In this document: piece after piece, positions 16,397-25,202 of the stretch
Layout of the letters: each line of letters opens with the position of its first letter
Position numbering within the stretch: position 1 is the stretch's first letter
Source of the DNA: an uncultured Clostridium sp.
Lineage (GTDB): Bacteria > Bacillota > Clostridia > Clostridiales > Clostridiaceae
Reading direction: 5' to 3'
Assembly (NCBI RefSeq): GCF_934754925.1
Contig: NZ_CAKVJA010000021.1
Span: 1-41,777 of the forward strand
Length of the DNA: 41,777 bases
The notes under the pieces: model-generated
What the model saw: only the letters and a program-made list of their open reading frames with translations
Told to the model about the DNA's origin: nothing
Databases searched by the model: none
Program-made: the position numbers and the translations under genes

Positions 16397-19300
16397 CTAT
16401 TTTAATACTTCATTAATTCTTTTAGCTGTTATTTCTGCTAACTTTTGTTGATGACCCGTAGTACTTACTTTTGCTGCTTCTGTTGGATTAGTTAAGAATC
16501 CATTTTCTATTAATATTGAAGGCATAGTAGTATTTTTACAAACATATAAATTACTATCCTTAGCCCCTCTATTATATAAACCTAAAGTAGATGAGGCTTC
16601 ATTAGTTATTGCTGTTGCTAACGCTTTACTTATAGAAACCTTGTCAGTAGTACTTCTAGAAGTATAAGAGCTCATTTCTAATGTTAAATCTCTTCCATCT
16701 TCAGTAATCATTCTTTCGCTAATATAAGTTGTAATCGGAGTTCCAGTACTATAATATACTTCAAATCCATTTGCTGATGAACTAGCAAATGAATTATGAT
16801 GTATTGAAACAAATAAATCAGCATTCATTTCATTTGCAACTTTAACTCTTTTCTTTAAACTTTCAGTAGAATCATTATCTATTACTATACCATCATATCT
16901 TGTCATGTAGACTTGTATTCCTTTAGCCTCTAATTCAGCTTTTAATTTAATGGCAATTTGTAAATTTAAATTTGCTTCTACATATCTAATTCCATTATGT
17001 GTTGCTACCGCTCCTGGATCTATTGATTCAATCTCATGTCCTGGATCAACAACTACTAATTTAGCTTGCCTATATACAATATCTCTTTCTACAATTTGAG
17101 TTGTTCCATCATTTGCTGTTATTTTTACAGTTAATTTTTTATCTCCAGTTGTCATTCCACCTAGGTTAATGATACCTTCAAATCCAGCATTATCTCCACT
17201 TGAATATCCTGGATATGCTTTATTTACATCAGTTCTTGTTGTTCCATAAGTTATAGTTCCTAAGTCTATATTATCTACATATACTCTTACTTCCTTAACT
17301 CCACTTGATGTTACTGCCCATCCTCTTACTTTCACTTCACCTGTAGTTGTAACTGTACCAATTGTAGGCTCATCTAAAGAATTCATTGCTGGTAGATTTT
17401 TAACATTAATTGTTCTATCTATACTTTGAATAGTTCCATCATTTGCTGTTATTTTTACAGTTAATTTTTTATTACCTGTAGATACACTTGATATATCAAC
17501 GATTCCTTCAAATCCAGCATTATTTCCACTTGAATATCCTGGATATGCTTTATTTACATCAGTTCTTGTTGTTCCATAAGTTATAGTTCCTAAGTCTATA
17601 CTATCTACATATACTCTTACTTCCTTAATTCCAGAGTCAGCTAATGCCCATCCTCTAACCTTAAGTTGACCTGATGCTACTGTAGTGTTACTAGTAGGTT
17701 CATCTAAGGAACTTCTTGAAAGTAACTTTTCAACCTTAATGGTTCTATCTATAGTTTGAGTTGTACCATCATTTGCTGTTATCTTCACAGTTAATTTTTT
17801 ATCACCTGCAGCTACACTTGATATATCAACGATACCTTCAAATCCAGAATTATCTCCACTTGAATATCCTGGGTAAGCCTTATTTACATCTGTTCTTTTG
17901 GTTCCATAAGTAACTGTACCTAAATCTTTTCCATCTACATATACTCTTACTTCTTTAACTCCACTTGAGTCTAATGCCCATCCTCTTACTTTTAATGTAC
18001 TCTTGGCTGTAATCTTATTATTAGGTTCATCTAAATTACTTCTTGATTGTAATCTTTGTACATTTATAGTTCTATCTATAGTTTGAGTTGTGCCATCATT
18101 TGCTGTTATTTTTACAGATAGTTTCTTAGTTCCAGTGCCAATAGATGATATATCAACAAAGCCTTCAAATCCAGCATTATCTCCACTTGAATATCCTGGA
18201 TATGCCTTATTTACATCTGTTCTTTTTGTTCCATAAGTAACTGTACCTAAATCTTTTCCATCTACATATACTCTTACTTCTTTAATTCCACTTGAATCTA
18301 ATGCCCATCCTCTTACTTTTAAAGTTGTTGAACCTGCTATAGAGTTATTAGTTGGTTCATCTAAAGAACTTCTTGATTGTAGCTTTTGAATAGTAATTGT
18401 TCTTTCAATATCTTTACTCGTTCCATCATTAGATGTTATTTTTACAACTACATTTTTATTTCCAGATGTCAGACTTGATACATCTATTTTTCCATCAAAT
18501 CCCGCATTATTTCCACTTGAATATCCTGGATATGCTTTATTTACATCAGTTCTTGTTGTTCCATAAGTAATAGTACCAAAGTCTTTGTTATCTATATATA
18601 CTCTTACTTCCTTAACTCCTGCTTCATCTAATGCCCATCCTCTAATTTGAAGATTTCCATCTGTTACAACACTATTATTAGTTGGAGCATCTAAGCTGTT
18701 TATCTTAGGTAAGCTTACATTTTCACCCTTTACAACTATATTTCTTTTATAGCTTTGTGTTTCACCATTTCTAGCAACAATTATAACTTCTACAGTTTTG
18801 TTACCACTTCCCAAGTTACTTATATCAATTGTCTCATCAAAACCTGAATTAGTTCCATTAAAGTATCCTGGATAAGTTGAATTAACATCTAATCTGCTAA
18901 TACCAGTATTTATAGTTGCAACTTGTGAATTATCAACTAAAACCTTAATTTCCTTAATTCCAAATGCATGTAAAGCCCAACCTTTAACTCTTAATTTGCC
19001 ATTATTAATAACCTCAGAATTTGAAGGTGATTCTAAATTACTTTTTGCCGGCAAATATTCTGAATTAGTTGCATCACAATACATTCTAAATAATTCTATC
19101 CCATAATTTGGATCAGAGGCCCAACTTCCAGTTAAACTTAATACATCTCTTGCTTTCCCTAATATACCATTAGTAGTGCCAAACCACCCTATATGCCTTG
19201 GATCATATGTTTCATCTGATGCTAACTCCTCATCTTTCCACTTATCAACATATGTTGTCTTTGGAAAGCCATTTGCGGCAGCATATAATGCTAAATGATC

Positions 19301-19726
19301 TAGATGTGCTAATACGCCTTGTTCCCAATTATCAAACTTTTTATGTGCATCTGCATCATAATCATCTCCACCACTTGGATTTTTTAGTCCACATGGATTA
19401 TGATAAGATTCATCTAATACACCACCAAATTTTCCATAACCAGTTTCCTTAGCAGCTTGTACATAAGCTAAGACCCAGTTAACTCCTCCCCTTGATTCAG
19501 CATACTTTTTGTATATTTTTGCTAAACCAACAAAGGTCTCAGTCGCATTTTTACTTCTTGCCCATGCTTCAACAGTTTCTAGTGAGGTATCTGTACTTGA
19601 AACTATATTAACATTTCCTATTGCTTGACTGCTTGACTTACTACTTAATGCTTGTACATCAAAATTGAAAACATTAAGAATAAATAATAAGCATATCAAT
19701 AGCAAAAGCTTTTTATTTCTCCCCAT
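16397..19726 (-). CDS. Secreted dual-domain peptidoglycan hydrolase: glucosaminidase-like domain, six Ig-like repeats, Amidase_3
   Basis: This is a 1109-residue secreted wall hydrolase. A Sec signal peptide (basic GRNKK, hydrophobic core, probable cleavage after VQA near residue 26) is followed by a glucosaminidase-like domain at about 47-215. That domain carries the probable catalytic Glu in AAKETGYGKFGG and the helper motif YHNPCGLKNP. Six Ig-like repeats of about 110 residues then span about 227-885; units 2-6 are very alike (RGWAL..SGVKEVRVYVD, RTDVNKAYPGYSSG). The last 220 residues are an N-acetylmuramoyl-L-alanine amidase (Amidase_3) with the zinc ligands in DPGHE, the Glu of RYVEANLNLQ and the His of VSIHHNS, and the catalytic Glu in LIENGFLTN. 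It should cut both the glycan and the stem peptide link. GGAGG precedes the ATG at 19726. The gene stands alone. It has no LPXTG or SLH anchor, so the repeats may bind the wall. Confidence 0.92.
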   Translation of the reverse strand: MGRNKKLLLLICLLFILNVFNFDVQALSSKSSSQAIGNVNIVSSTDTSLETVEAWARSKNATETFVGLAKIYKKYAESRGGVNWVLAYVQAAKETGYGKFGGVLDESYHNPCGLKNPSGGDDYDADAHKKFDNWEQGVLAHLDHLALYAAANGFPKTTYVDKWKDEELASDETYDPRHIGWFGTTNGILGKARDVLSLTGSWASDPNYGIELFRMYCDATNSEYLPAKSNLESPSNSEVINNGKLRVKGWALHAFGIKEIKVLVDNSQVATINTGISRLDVNSTYPGYFNGTNSGFDETIDISNLGSGNKTVEVIIVARNGETQSYKRNIVVKGENVSLPKINSLDAPTNNSVVTDGNLQIRGWALDEAGVKEVRVYIDNKDFGTITYGTTRTDVNKAYPGYSSGNNAGFDGKIDVSSLTSGNKNVVVKITSNDGTSKDIERTITIQKLQSRSSLDEPTNNSIAGSTTLKVRGWALDSSGIKEVRVYVDGKDLGTVTYGTKRTDVNKAYPGYSSGDNAGFEGFVDISSIGTGTKKLSVKITANDGTTQTIDRTINVQRLQSRSNLDEPNNKITAKSTLKVRGWALDSSGVKEVRVYVDGKDLGTVTYGTKRTDVNKAYPGYSSGDNSGFEGIVDISSVAAGDKKLTVKITANDGTTQTIDRTIKVEKLLSRSSLDEPTSNTTVASGQLKVRGWALADSGIKEVRVYVDSIDLGTITYGTTRTDVNKAYPGYSSGNNAGFEGIVDISSVSTGNKKLTVKITANDGTIQSIDRTINVKNLPAMNSLDEPTIGTVTTTGEVKVRGWAVTSSGVKEVRVYVDNIDLGTITYGTTRTDVNKAYPGYSSGDNAGFEGIINLGGMTTGDKKLTVKITANDGTTQIVERDIVYRQAKLVVVDPGHEIESIDPGAVATHNGIRYVEANLNLQIAIKLKAELEAKGIQVYMTRYDGIVIDNDSTESLKKRVKVANEMNADLFVSIHHNSFASSSANGFEVYYSTGTPITTYISERMITEDGRDLTLEMSSYTSRSTTDKVSISKALATAITNEASSTLGLYNRGAKDSNLYVCKNTTMPSILIENGFLTNPTEAAKVSTTGHQQKLAEITAKRINEVLK
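17060..18700 (-). repeat. Five near-identical tandem DNA repeats of 327-330 bases inside the amidase gene
   Basis: The anchor TGAATATCCT recurs at 17201, 17531, 17861, 18188 and 18518, a period of 330, 330, 327 and 330 bases. Long stretches around each anchor are almost identical at the DNA level. A sixth, diverged copy lies at about 18700-19046. Such repeats can expand or contract by recombination. Confidence 0.9.
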
Positions 19727-20010
19727 TCCATATCCTCCATTTTTTATTCCAGTAGCATTATTATAATTAATTTCTTACATAATAAAATCAACAATAAACC
19801 TTGTCGTTTTTTATCGTTATTACAGGATTCAATTATATCTTATTTCTACTTATATAATCAATAATAAATCCATAATTAATTACCATTATTAATTAACCAT
19901 TTCACTTAAACAAGCAACATCATTCATCTAAATAATACTAAATATGGTAATTTAATAATAACATATTATATTTATTTTTGTAAATACCTGTAATAAATAT
20001 GATTAAATAG

Positions 20011-20035
20011 TAAATCATAGTTGATTTATGATTTA
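20011..20035. repeat. Inverted repeat in the 19727-20215 intergenic region
   Basis: TAAATCATA (20011-20019) and TATGATTTA (20027-20035) form nine-base arms around a seven-base loop, about 55 bases upstream of the predicted -35. It could be an operator or chance in AT-rich DNA. The rest of the 489-base gap is AT-rich; I see only this and the promoter at 20089-20117. Confidence 0.35.
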
Positions 20036-20088
20036 AAATCTTTTATATTTTTATAATTTATCTGATTCCTTAAATAACTTGTACATTA

Positions 20089-20117
20089 TTGTTATATTCT
20101 GTTTAATAATATATACT
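20089..20117 (+). promoter_or_regulatory. sigma-A promoter of the polytopic membrane protein gene
   Basis: TTGTTA (20089-20094), 17 bases, TATACT (20112-20117). About 90 bases of leader follow. Confidence 0.6.
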
Positions 20118-20215
20118 AATAGAGGAAAGATTTTTAAATTTAAATATGTAGTTTCAGTCACTAAATAGACTGTTTATAGTTGTATTTAGAAAGTATTTTT
20201 AGAAGGGAGAATATC

Positions 20216-21478
20216 ATGAGTATCTTTACGCCAATAATAATTATTTTTATATTATTATTAAACTACTACTTATATAAAAGAAACTCTTATTCAAAAAGTT
20301 TTTTTATAATGTCTAGCAGTTTTTTAGTAGTTTATATTTTATTTTCTATAATTATTTATTACAATAATTTATCCAATGGCTTTGAACATGGAATATTATT
20401 TGGAGATGTAGCAAATAATCACTTTTGTGATGAATATAAATATTACATAGATTCTGATATATTATTAAATCATTTAAAGAATGGAGACTTTAAAGCATGG
20501 TTAAATAAAGAATTACCTATATATGAATTTGTGGATCCTGAAGGTCATGCTAGTTATGGAAATTACAATATATTTGTAATATTATTAACTCTTCTTAAAG
20601 CTATAGGAATAAAGTCTACTTTAGATTTAATTTTAATTAAATTATTTGTATATATTCCGACATCAATATTTTTATATAAAACATCTAGATTATATTTAAA
20701 TAAAAAATTATCTTTAATGAGTGTAGGAGTTTTTAGTTTATTACCTGGATATATATTATGTAACTCATTACTTATGAGAGATAATATTGTAATTTGTTTA
20801 GTTTCTATATTGATTTATTACATATTAGCACAAAAAATAAATTATAAGTCAATAATTTTAATTTTAATAGTAACTATATTACTATTAAAATTTAGATCTT
20901 ATTTATTTTTAGTTCTTATTGCATGTATTATTTTTACTACAAAAAATACTAAACGTATTATTAGCTTTTTAGATATATTTTATTTTATTGCAATAATTAC
21001 TACTATTTATTTCTTTGTTAATTTTAATTTTCAATTGCAACACTCAAATACATTTTTCTCATTTTTCCAAATTACTCACTTACAAGATATCTTTACTACC
21101 CAATTTGGAAATGGCCCTAGTATGATAATTAACTTATTTTCTCAATTAGTTATTCATATTATATATGATCCACCATTATTAGGATTCTTAACAACAGGGT
21201 TAGTTTATTTAGTTTTATATTCACTAGGTAATATTTTAGGAACTATTTTAACTATTATTTGTTGCTTAGCTTTCATATACTTTGTAATAAAAATTAAAGA
21301 TAAAAAAGCTTTATTATTATTCAAATTTACAGCGTACTTTACAGTATTAACAGGTTTAATAGTACTCGCTAAAGACTTATTTATAATTAATAGAATTGCT
21401 CTTCTATGGCTACCATTATTTATAATAATATTATTTTATGTAGGAAATGATATATTAAATAAACCTTCAAAGCATTAA
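20216..21478 (+). CDS. Polytopic membrane protein, possibly GT-C-like glycosyltransferase or polymerase
   Basis: I do not recognise a named family. The 420-residue protein has about ten hydrophobic helices. Between the second and third lies a large hydrophilic loop of about 90 residues rich in acidic and aromatic residues (FGDVANNHFCDEYKYYID, then DPEGHASYGNYN). A further motif LLMRDNIVICLVS and a conserved-looking FRSYLFL follow. A long, acidic first outside loop is a feature of GT-C-fold glycosyltransferases and some O-antigen polymerase-like proteins, so a role in polymerising or modifying an envelope glycan is reasonable inference only. AAGGGAG precedes the ATG at 20216; an in-frame ATG at 20180 has no such site. 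It is monocistronic, ends in a very strong terminator and points toward the rhamnose locus. Confidence 0.75.
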   Translation: MSIFTPIIIIFILLLNYYLYKRNSYSKSFFIMSSSFLVVYILFSIIIYYNNLSNGFEHGILFGDVANNHFCDEYKYYIDSDILLNHLKNGDFKAWLNKELPIYEFVDPEGHASYGNYNIFVILLTLLKAIGIKSTLDLILIKLFVYIPTSIFLYKTSRLYLNKKLSLMSVGVFSLLPGYILCNSLLMRDNIVICLVSILIYYILAQKINYKSIILILIVTILLLKFRSYLFLVLIACIIFTTKNTKRIISFLDIFYFIAIITTIYFFVNFNFQLQHSNTFFSFFQITHLQDIFTTQFGNGPSMIINLFSQLVIHIIYDPPLLGFLTTGLVYLVLYSLGNILGTILTIICCLAFIYFVIKIKDKKALLLFKFTAYFTVLTGLIVLAKDLFIINRIALLWLPLFIIILFYVGNDILNKPSKH

Positions 21479-21528
21479 AAAGAACCTCTATTAAAAGTTA
21501 TTAAACTTTTAATAGAGGTTCTTTTTTA
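21479..21528 (+). terminator. Strong terminator of the polytopic membrane protein gene
   Basis: A perfect 21-base stem (21479-21499 with 21504-21524, core AACCTCTATTAAAAGTT) with a four-base loop and a T-run after it. It starts at the stop codon and can also act on the opposite strand. Confidence 0.93.
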
Positions 21529-21556
21529 ACTAGTAATTATTTTATAGATATCATAC

Positions 21557-21585
21557 AAAAAAGCTGACATAAGCCAGCTTTTTTT
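21557..21585 (-). terminator. Terminator of the rml operon
   Basis: AAAAAAGCTG (21557-21566) pairs with CAGCTTTTTT (21575-21584) around ACATAAGC. On the minus strand CAGCTTTTTTTG closes the unit after rfbB. Confidence 0.85.
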
Positions 21586-21592
21586 ATTTTAA

Positions 21593-22645
21593 TTATTTAT
21601 ACATTTCATTGTAATAGTTTTGATATGCTCCTGAAGTAACGTTCTTCATCCATTCTTGGTTATCTAAGTACCATTGAATAGTCTTCTTAATTCCAACTTC
21701 AAATGTAGTTTCAGGATACCATCCTAATTCTTCCTTAATCTTAGTTGGGTCAATTCCGTATCTTCTATCGTGACCTTTTCTATCTTCAACGTACTTAATT
21801 AAGTTTTCAGTTACTGCTTTATCAACATTTTCATTTAAGTAAGCAATTACTGTCTTAACTATTGTTATATTAGTTCTTTCATTATGTCCACCAACGTTAT
21901 AAACTTCACCACTTCTACCATTGTTTATAACCATATCGATAGCTTTAGCATGGTCTTCAACGAATAACCAGTCTCTTATGTTCATTCCATCACCGTAAAC
22001 TGGTAAATCCTTATGAGCTAAACAGTTATTTATTAATAATGGTATTAACTTTTCTGGGAATTGGAATGGTCCATAGTTATTTGAACATCTTGTTATGTTC
22101 ATTGGCATCTTATAAGTATCATGATAAGCCTTAACCATTAAATCTGATCCAGCCTTACTTGATGAATATGGACTATGAGGATCTAATGGAGTAGTTTCCA
22201 TGAAGTATCCTGTATCTCCTAATGATCCATAAACTTCATCTGTTGAAACGTGTAAGAACTTAACTCCTTCTTTCCATGTTCCATCTTCATTTTCCCATGC
22301 TGCTTTAGCACAGTTTAATAAGTTTACTGTTCCCATAACATTTGTCTTAGCAAATACTTCTGGCTCTCTTATACTTCTATCAACGTGAGATTCTGCTGCA
22401 AAGTGAGCAACATAGTCTATTTCATATTTTTCAAATAAAGAATTAACTAATTCATTGTCACAGATATCTCCATGTACAAATATATGTCTTGGATCATCTT
22501 GAATTGACTTTAAGTTTTCTAAGTTTCCTGCATAAGTTAATTTATCTAAGTTAATTATTCTTATATCTTCATATTTCTTTAACATGTATAATACAAAGTT
22601 TGAGCCTATAAATCCAGCTCCACCAGTTACTAAATAAGTTTTCAT
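21593..22645 (-). CDS. rfbB: dTDP-glucose 4,6-dehydratase (RmlB)
   Basis: Second step of dTDP-L-rhamnose synthesis: dTDP-glucose to dTDP-4-keto-6-deoxyglucose, with bound NAD. It is a 350-residue short-chain dehydrogenase of the extended type. GGAGFIGSN (8-16) binds the cofactor. STDEVYG (134-140) holds the Thr-Asp-Glu catalytic triad special to dehydratases, and YSSSK gives Tyr160 and Lys164. The substrate-side stretch RCSNNYGPFQFPEKLIPL is intact. AAGGAG precedes the ATG at 22645. It is the last gene of the unit (gap of 52 bases after rfbD) and is followed by a terminator. The gene order rfbA-rfbC-rfbD-rfbB gives the whole pathway in one unit. Confidence 0.97.
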   Translation of the reverse strand: MKTYLVTGGAGFIGSNFVLYMLKKYEDIRIINLDKLTYAGNLENLKSIQDDPRHIFVHGDICDNELVNSLFEKYEIDYVAHFAAESHVDRSIREPEVFAKTNVMGTVNLLNCAKAAWENEDGTWKEGVKFLHVSTDEVYGSLGDTGYFMETTPLDPHSPYSSSKAGSDLMVKAYHDTYKMPMNITRCSNNYGPFQFPEKLIPLLINNCLAHKDLPVYGDGMNIRDWLFVEDHAKAIDMVINNGRSGEVYNVGGHNERTNITIVKTVIAYLNENVDKAVTENLIKYVEDRKGHDRRYGIDPTKIKEELGWYPETTFEVGIKKTIQWYLDNQEWMKNVTSGAYQNYYNEMYK

Positions 22646-22697
22646 AATTAAATTCTCCTTATATCTCCAAAGTTTAAGTTTATGGATAATTTACTAA

Positions 22698-23591
22698 TTA
22701 TTTTTCAACGTTATCCATGAAAGTTTTTAAAGCTTCCTTCCAATCTCTCATTTCATCACCAACAGTGCATCTAAGCATCATGTTATCAAGTGATGAATAT
22801 GCTGGTCTATCAGCTGAATTAGGATACATACTCTTATATTCTTCTGAAGTACATGGATTTACTTTGCAATCTCTTCCTGAAAGTTTCATTATTTCTGATG
22901 CAAAATCATACCAACTACATTCACCTTTTCCTGTACAATGGTATATTCCATATTCTTCTGTTTCTATAAGTTTTAATATGTGATATGCTAGATCATTTGC
23001 ATGTGTAGGATTTCCAAGTTGATCATTTACAACACTTAAGTTATCTCTATCTTTTCCTAACTTCATCATTGTATAAACAAAGTTATGTCCTACATATCCA
23101 TAAAGCCAAGCTGTTCTAACTATATAATACTTTGATGAGAATTCTCTTACAAATTCTTCACCTAAAAGCTTAGTTTTTCCATAAGAACTTACTGGAGCAA
23201 CTATATCTGATTCATTTAATGGTGTATCTCCAATACCTCTAAATACATAGTCTGTTGAAACTTGAACTATTTTAGCTCCTATTTCTTCACACACCATAGC
23301 TAAGTTTCTAGGACCTAAAGCATTTATTTTAAAAGCTAAATCCTTGTTTGCTTCACATCCATCAACGTTAGTTGCTGCTGCGCAATTTATAACTACATCT
23401 GGCTTTACTTCTCTTAAAACAGTCTTAACTTGCTCTAAATTAGTTATATCTAATTTATCTACATCTACAGCAAAAACCTCTGCAGTTTTAATTACATCTG
23501 AAACTGTTCCAATTTCAGCAGTTCCTGTAGCTATTATTTTCTGAAGTTCATTTCCTAATTGTCCATTTGAACCAGTTATTAATATTTTCAC
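22698..23591 (-). CDS. rfbD: dTDP-4-dehydrorhamnose reductase (RmlD)
   Basis: Last step of the pathway: NAD(P)H-dependent reduction to dTDP-L-rhamnose. The 297 residues show the cofactor motif GSNGQLG (7-13), STDYVF (112-117), the catalytic SYGKTKLLGE (Tyr137, Lys141) and the later GKGECSWYDFA. The start is a GTG at 23591 with GGAGG seven bases upstream. A gap of 154 bases with secondary structure separates it from rfbC, unusual inside an otherwise tight operon (see the entry for that gap). Confidence 0.96.
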   Translation of the reverse strand: MKILITGSNGQLGNELQKIIATGTAEIGTVSDVIKTAEVFAVDVDKLDITNLEQVKTVLREVKPDVVINCAAATNVDGCEANKDLAFKINALGPRNLAMVCEEIGAKIVQVSTDYVFRGIGDTPLNESDIVAPVSSYGKTKLLGEEFVREFSSKYYIVRTAWLYGYVGHNFVYTMMKLGKDRDNLSVVNDQLGNPTHANDLAYHILKLIETEEYGIYHCTGKGECSWYDFASEIMKLSGRDCKVNPCTSEEYKSMYPNSADRPAYSSLDNMMLRCTVGDEMRDWKEALKTFMDNVEK

Positions 23592-23745
23592 GTGATAACC
23601 TCCACTATATTCAGTTTATTCAATCTTTTATATGAAACTCCTTCTCCTAACATCGAATGAGTACACGGTGTGTAACTTCAACTTACCAAATTAAAATTTG
23701 GAGTTTCAGTTAACTTCGGAATTTCAAAATCAAAGATTTTCATTC
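23592..23745 (-). other. Structured 154-base gap inside the rml operon
   Basis: TGAAACTCC (23633-23641) and GGAGTTTCA (23700-23708) form nine-base arms around a loop of 58 bases. Inside, CCAAAT (23686-23691) can pair with ATTTGG (23696-23701), which competes with the outer arm. No ORF or T-run stands out. It may be a processing site, an attenuator-like switch between rfbC and rfbD, or the remnant of a small repeat. Confidence 0.4.
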
Positions 23746-24321
23746 TTACTTATAAACAAAAGGTAAGTCTAGTTCTTTGAATGTTTTTTGATTCTTATCC
23801 TTTTCTGATAATAAAACTTCTTCAATTCCGTCTAATGGCCATTCTACAGCAACATCTTCATCATTCCATAAAAGTCCACCATCATGTTCTGGTGAATAGA
23901 AATCTGTACATTTATAGTTAAATGTTGCAGTTTCAGATAATACTACAAATCCATGAGCAAATCCTTCTGGCACATAGAATTGTCTCTTATTTTCTGCACT
24001 TAAGTATACACCTTCCCATTGTCCGTATGTAGGTGACCCCTTTCTTAAGTCAACAGCAACATCCCACACTTCACCTTCTGTACATCTCACAAGTTTTCCT
24101 TGTGTATGCTGAGTTTGGAAGTGTAATCCTCTTAAAACACCTTTTTTAGATCTTGATTCATTATCTTGTACGAAAGTCATAGTTAATCCTGCAGCATCAA
24201 AATGCTCTTTATTATAACTTTCCATAAAATATCCTCTAGCATCTCCAAATACCTTTGGCTCAACTATGTATAAGTCAGGTATTTTAGTTTCTATAAATTT
24301 AAAATTTCCTACTTCAACCAT
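23746..24321 (-). CDS. rfbC: dTDP-4-dehydrorhamnose 3,5-epimerase (RmlC)
   Basis: Third step of dTDP-rhamnose synthesis: double epimerisation at C3 and C5. The 191-residue cupin has the family landmarks GYFMESYN (30-37), GLHFQ with the catalytic His67, GKLVR (Lys76), the YVPEGFAHGF segment (116-125) and a C-terminal Tyr (136 or 142). I place the start at the ATG at 24321, four bases after the rfbA stop, because GAGGAG lies seven bases before it. A TTG at 24336 would overlap rfbA and has no better site. Tight coupling to rfbA supports one transcript. Confidence 0.96.
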   Translation of the reverse strand: MVEVGNFKFIETKIPDLYIVEPKVFGDARGYFMESYNKEHFDAAGLTMTFVQDNESRSKKGVLRGLHFQTQHTQGKLVRCTEGEVWDVAVDLRKGSPTYGQWEGVYLSAENKRQFYVPEGFAHGFVVLSETATFNYKCTDFYSPEHDGGLLWNDEDVAVEWPLDGIEEVLLSEKDKNQKTFKELDLPFVYK

Positions 24322-24325
24322 CTCT

Positions 24326-25192
24326 TTACTCCTCAATTATATCTATTAAATATTTTCCATACTCTGTTTTCATTAAAGGTCCTGCTAATTTTCTAACTTC
24401 ATCCTTTGAAATCCATCCTTGTCTATAAGCAATTTCCTCTAAACAAGCTATAAATGTTCCTTGAGTTGTTTGTACTGCTTCAACAAAGTTAGATGCCTTT
24501 AACATTGATACGTGAGTTCCTGTATCAAGCCAAGCCATTCCTCTACCTAATAAATCTACCTTTAAAGTTCCTTCTTCCATGTAAGCTTTATTTAAATCAG
24601 TTATTTCAAGTTCACCTCTTGGTGATGGTTTTAAAGCCTTTGCTTTTTCTACTACTGAATTATCATAGAAATAAAGTCCTGGTACTGCATATTTTGATTT
24701 TGGTTTTTCTGGTTTTTCTTCTAAAGAAGTTACCTTACCATTTTCATCAAATCCAACTACTCCAAAAGCTCTTGGATCTTGAACATAGTATCCAAATACC
24801 ATTGCTCCATTTTCTAATTGCGCTGCTTCTTTTAAATGATCACTAAAGCTTTGTCCATAGAATATATTATCTCCTAATATCATTGCTACATTGTCATCAC
24901 CTATAAATTCTTCACCGATTATAAATGCTTCTGCTAATCCATTAGGTTGTTCTTGAATTGCATATTCAATATTTAGACCATATTCTGAACCATCCTTAAA
25001 TAGTTCTTTAAAGTTAACTATATCTCTTGGCGTTGATATTATTAAAATATCTCTTATACCTGCTAACATTAATACTGACATTGGGTAATAAATCATTGGC
25101 TTATCATATATTGGAACCATTTGTTTTGACATTGCCTTTGTTACTGGATAAAGTCTTGTTCCTGATCCACCTGCTAAAATAATACCTTTCAT
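24326..25192 (-). CDS. rfbA: Glucose-1-phosphate thymidylyltransferase (RmlA)
   Basis: First step: dTTP and glucose-1-phosphate to dTDP-glucose. The 288 residues match full-length RmlA. Landmarks are LAGGSGTRLYPVTKAMSKQM (6-25), KPMIYYPMSVLMLAGI, MILGDNIFYG (metal-binding Asp near 108) and VEKAKALKPSPRGELEITDL. The ATG at 25192 lies only ten bases after the stop of the upstream glycosyltransferase gene, with GAGGTATTTGTT between, so they are co-transcribed. The enzyme is usually inhibited by dTDP-rhamnose. Confidence 0.97.
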   Translation of the reverse strand: MKGIILAGGSGTRLYPVTKAMSKQMVPIYDKPMIYYPMSVLMLAGIRDILIISTPRDIVNFKELFKDGSEYGLNIEYAIQEQPNGLAEAFIIGEEFIGDDNVAMILGDNIFYGQSFSDHLKEAAQLENGAMVFGYYVQDPRAFGVVGFDENGKVTSLEEKPEKPKSKYAVPGLYFYDNSVVEKAKALKPSPRGELEITDLNKAYMEEGTLKVDLLGRGMAWLDTGTHVSMLKASNFVEAVQTTQGTFIACLEEIAYRQGWISKDEVRKLAGPLMKTEYGKYLIDIIEE

Positions 25193-25202
25193 AACAAATA
25201 CC

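Noticed and set aside
19198..19452. Plus-strand open frame with many His and Leu codons opposite the amidase gene
   Set aside because: It lies wholly inside the glucosaminidase-like domain of the minus-strand gene, has no ribosome binding site and its composition is a mirror of the coding strand.
23592..23745. VirR box or a small ORF in the rfbC-rfbD gap
   Set aside because: No CCCAGTT-type repeats are present and no start with a ribosome binding site was found.
24493..24846. Plus-strand Leu-rich frame opposite rfbA
   Set aside because: It is the complement of a conserved enzyme gene; the Leu/Pro/His bias is typical of a shadow frame.
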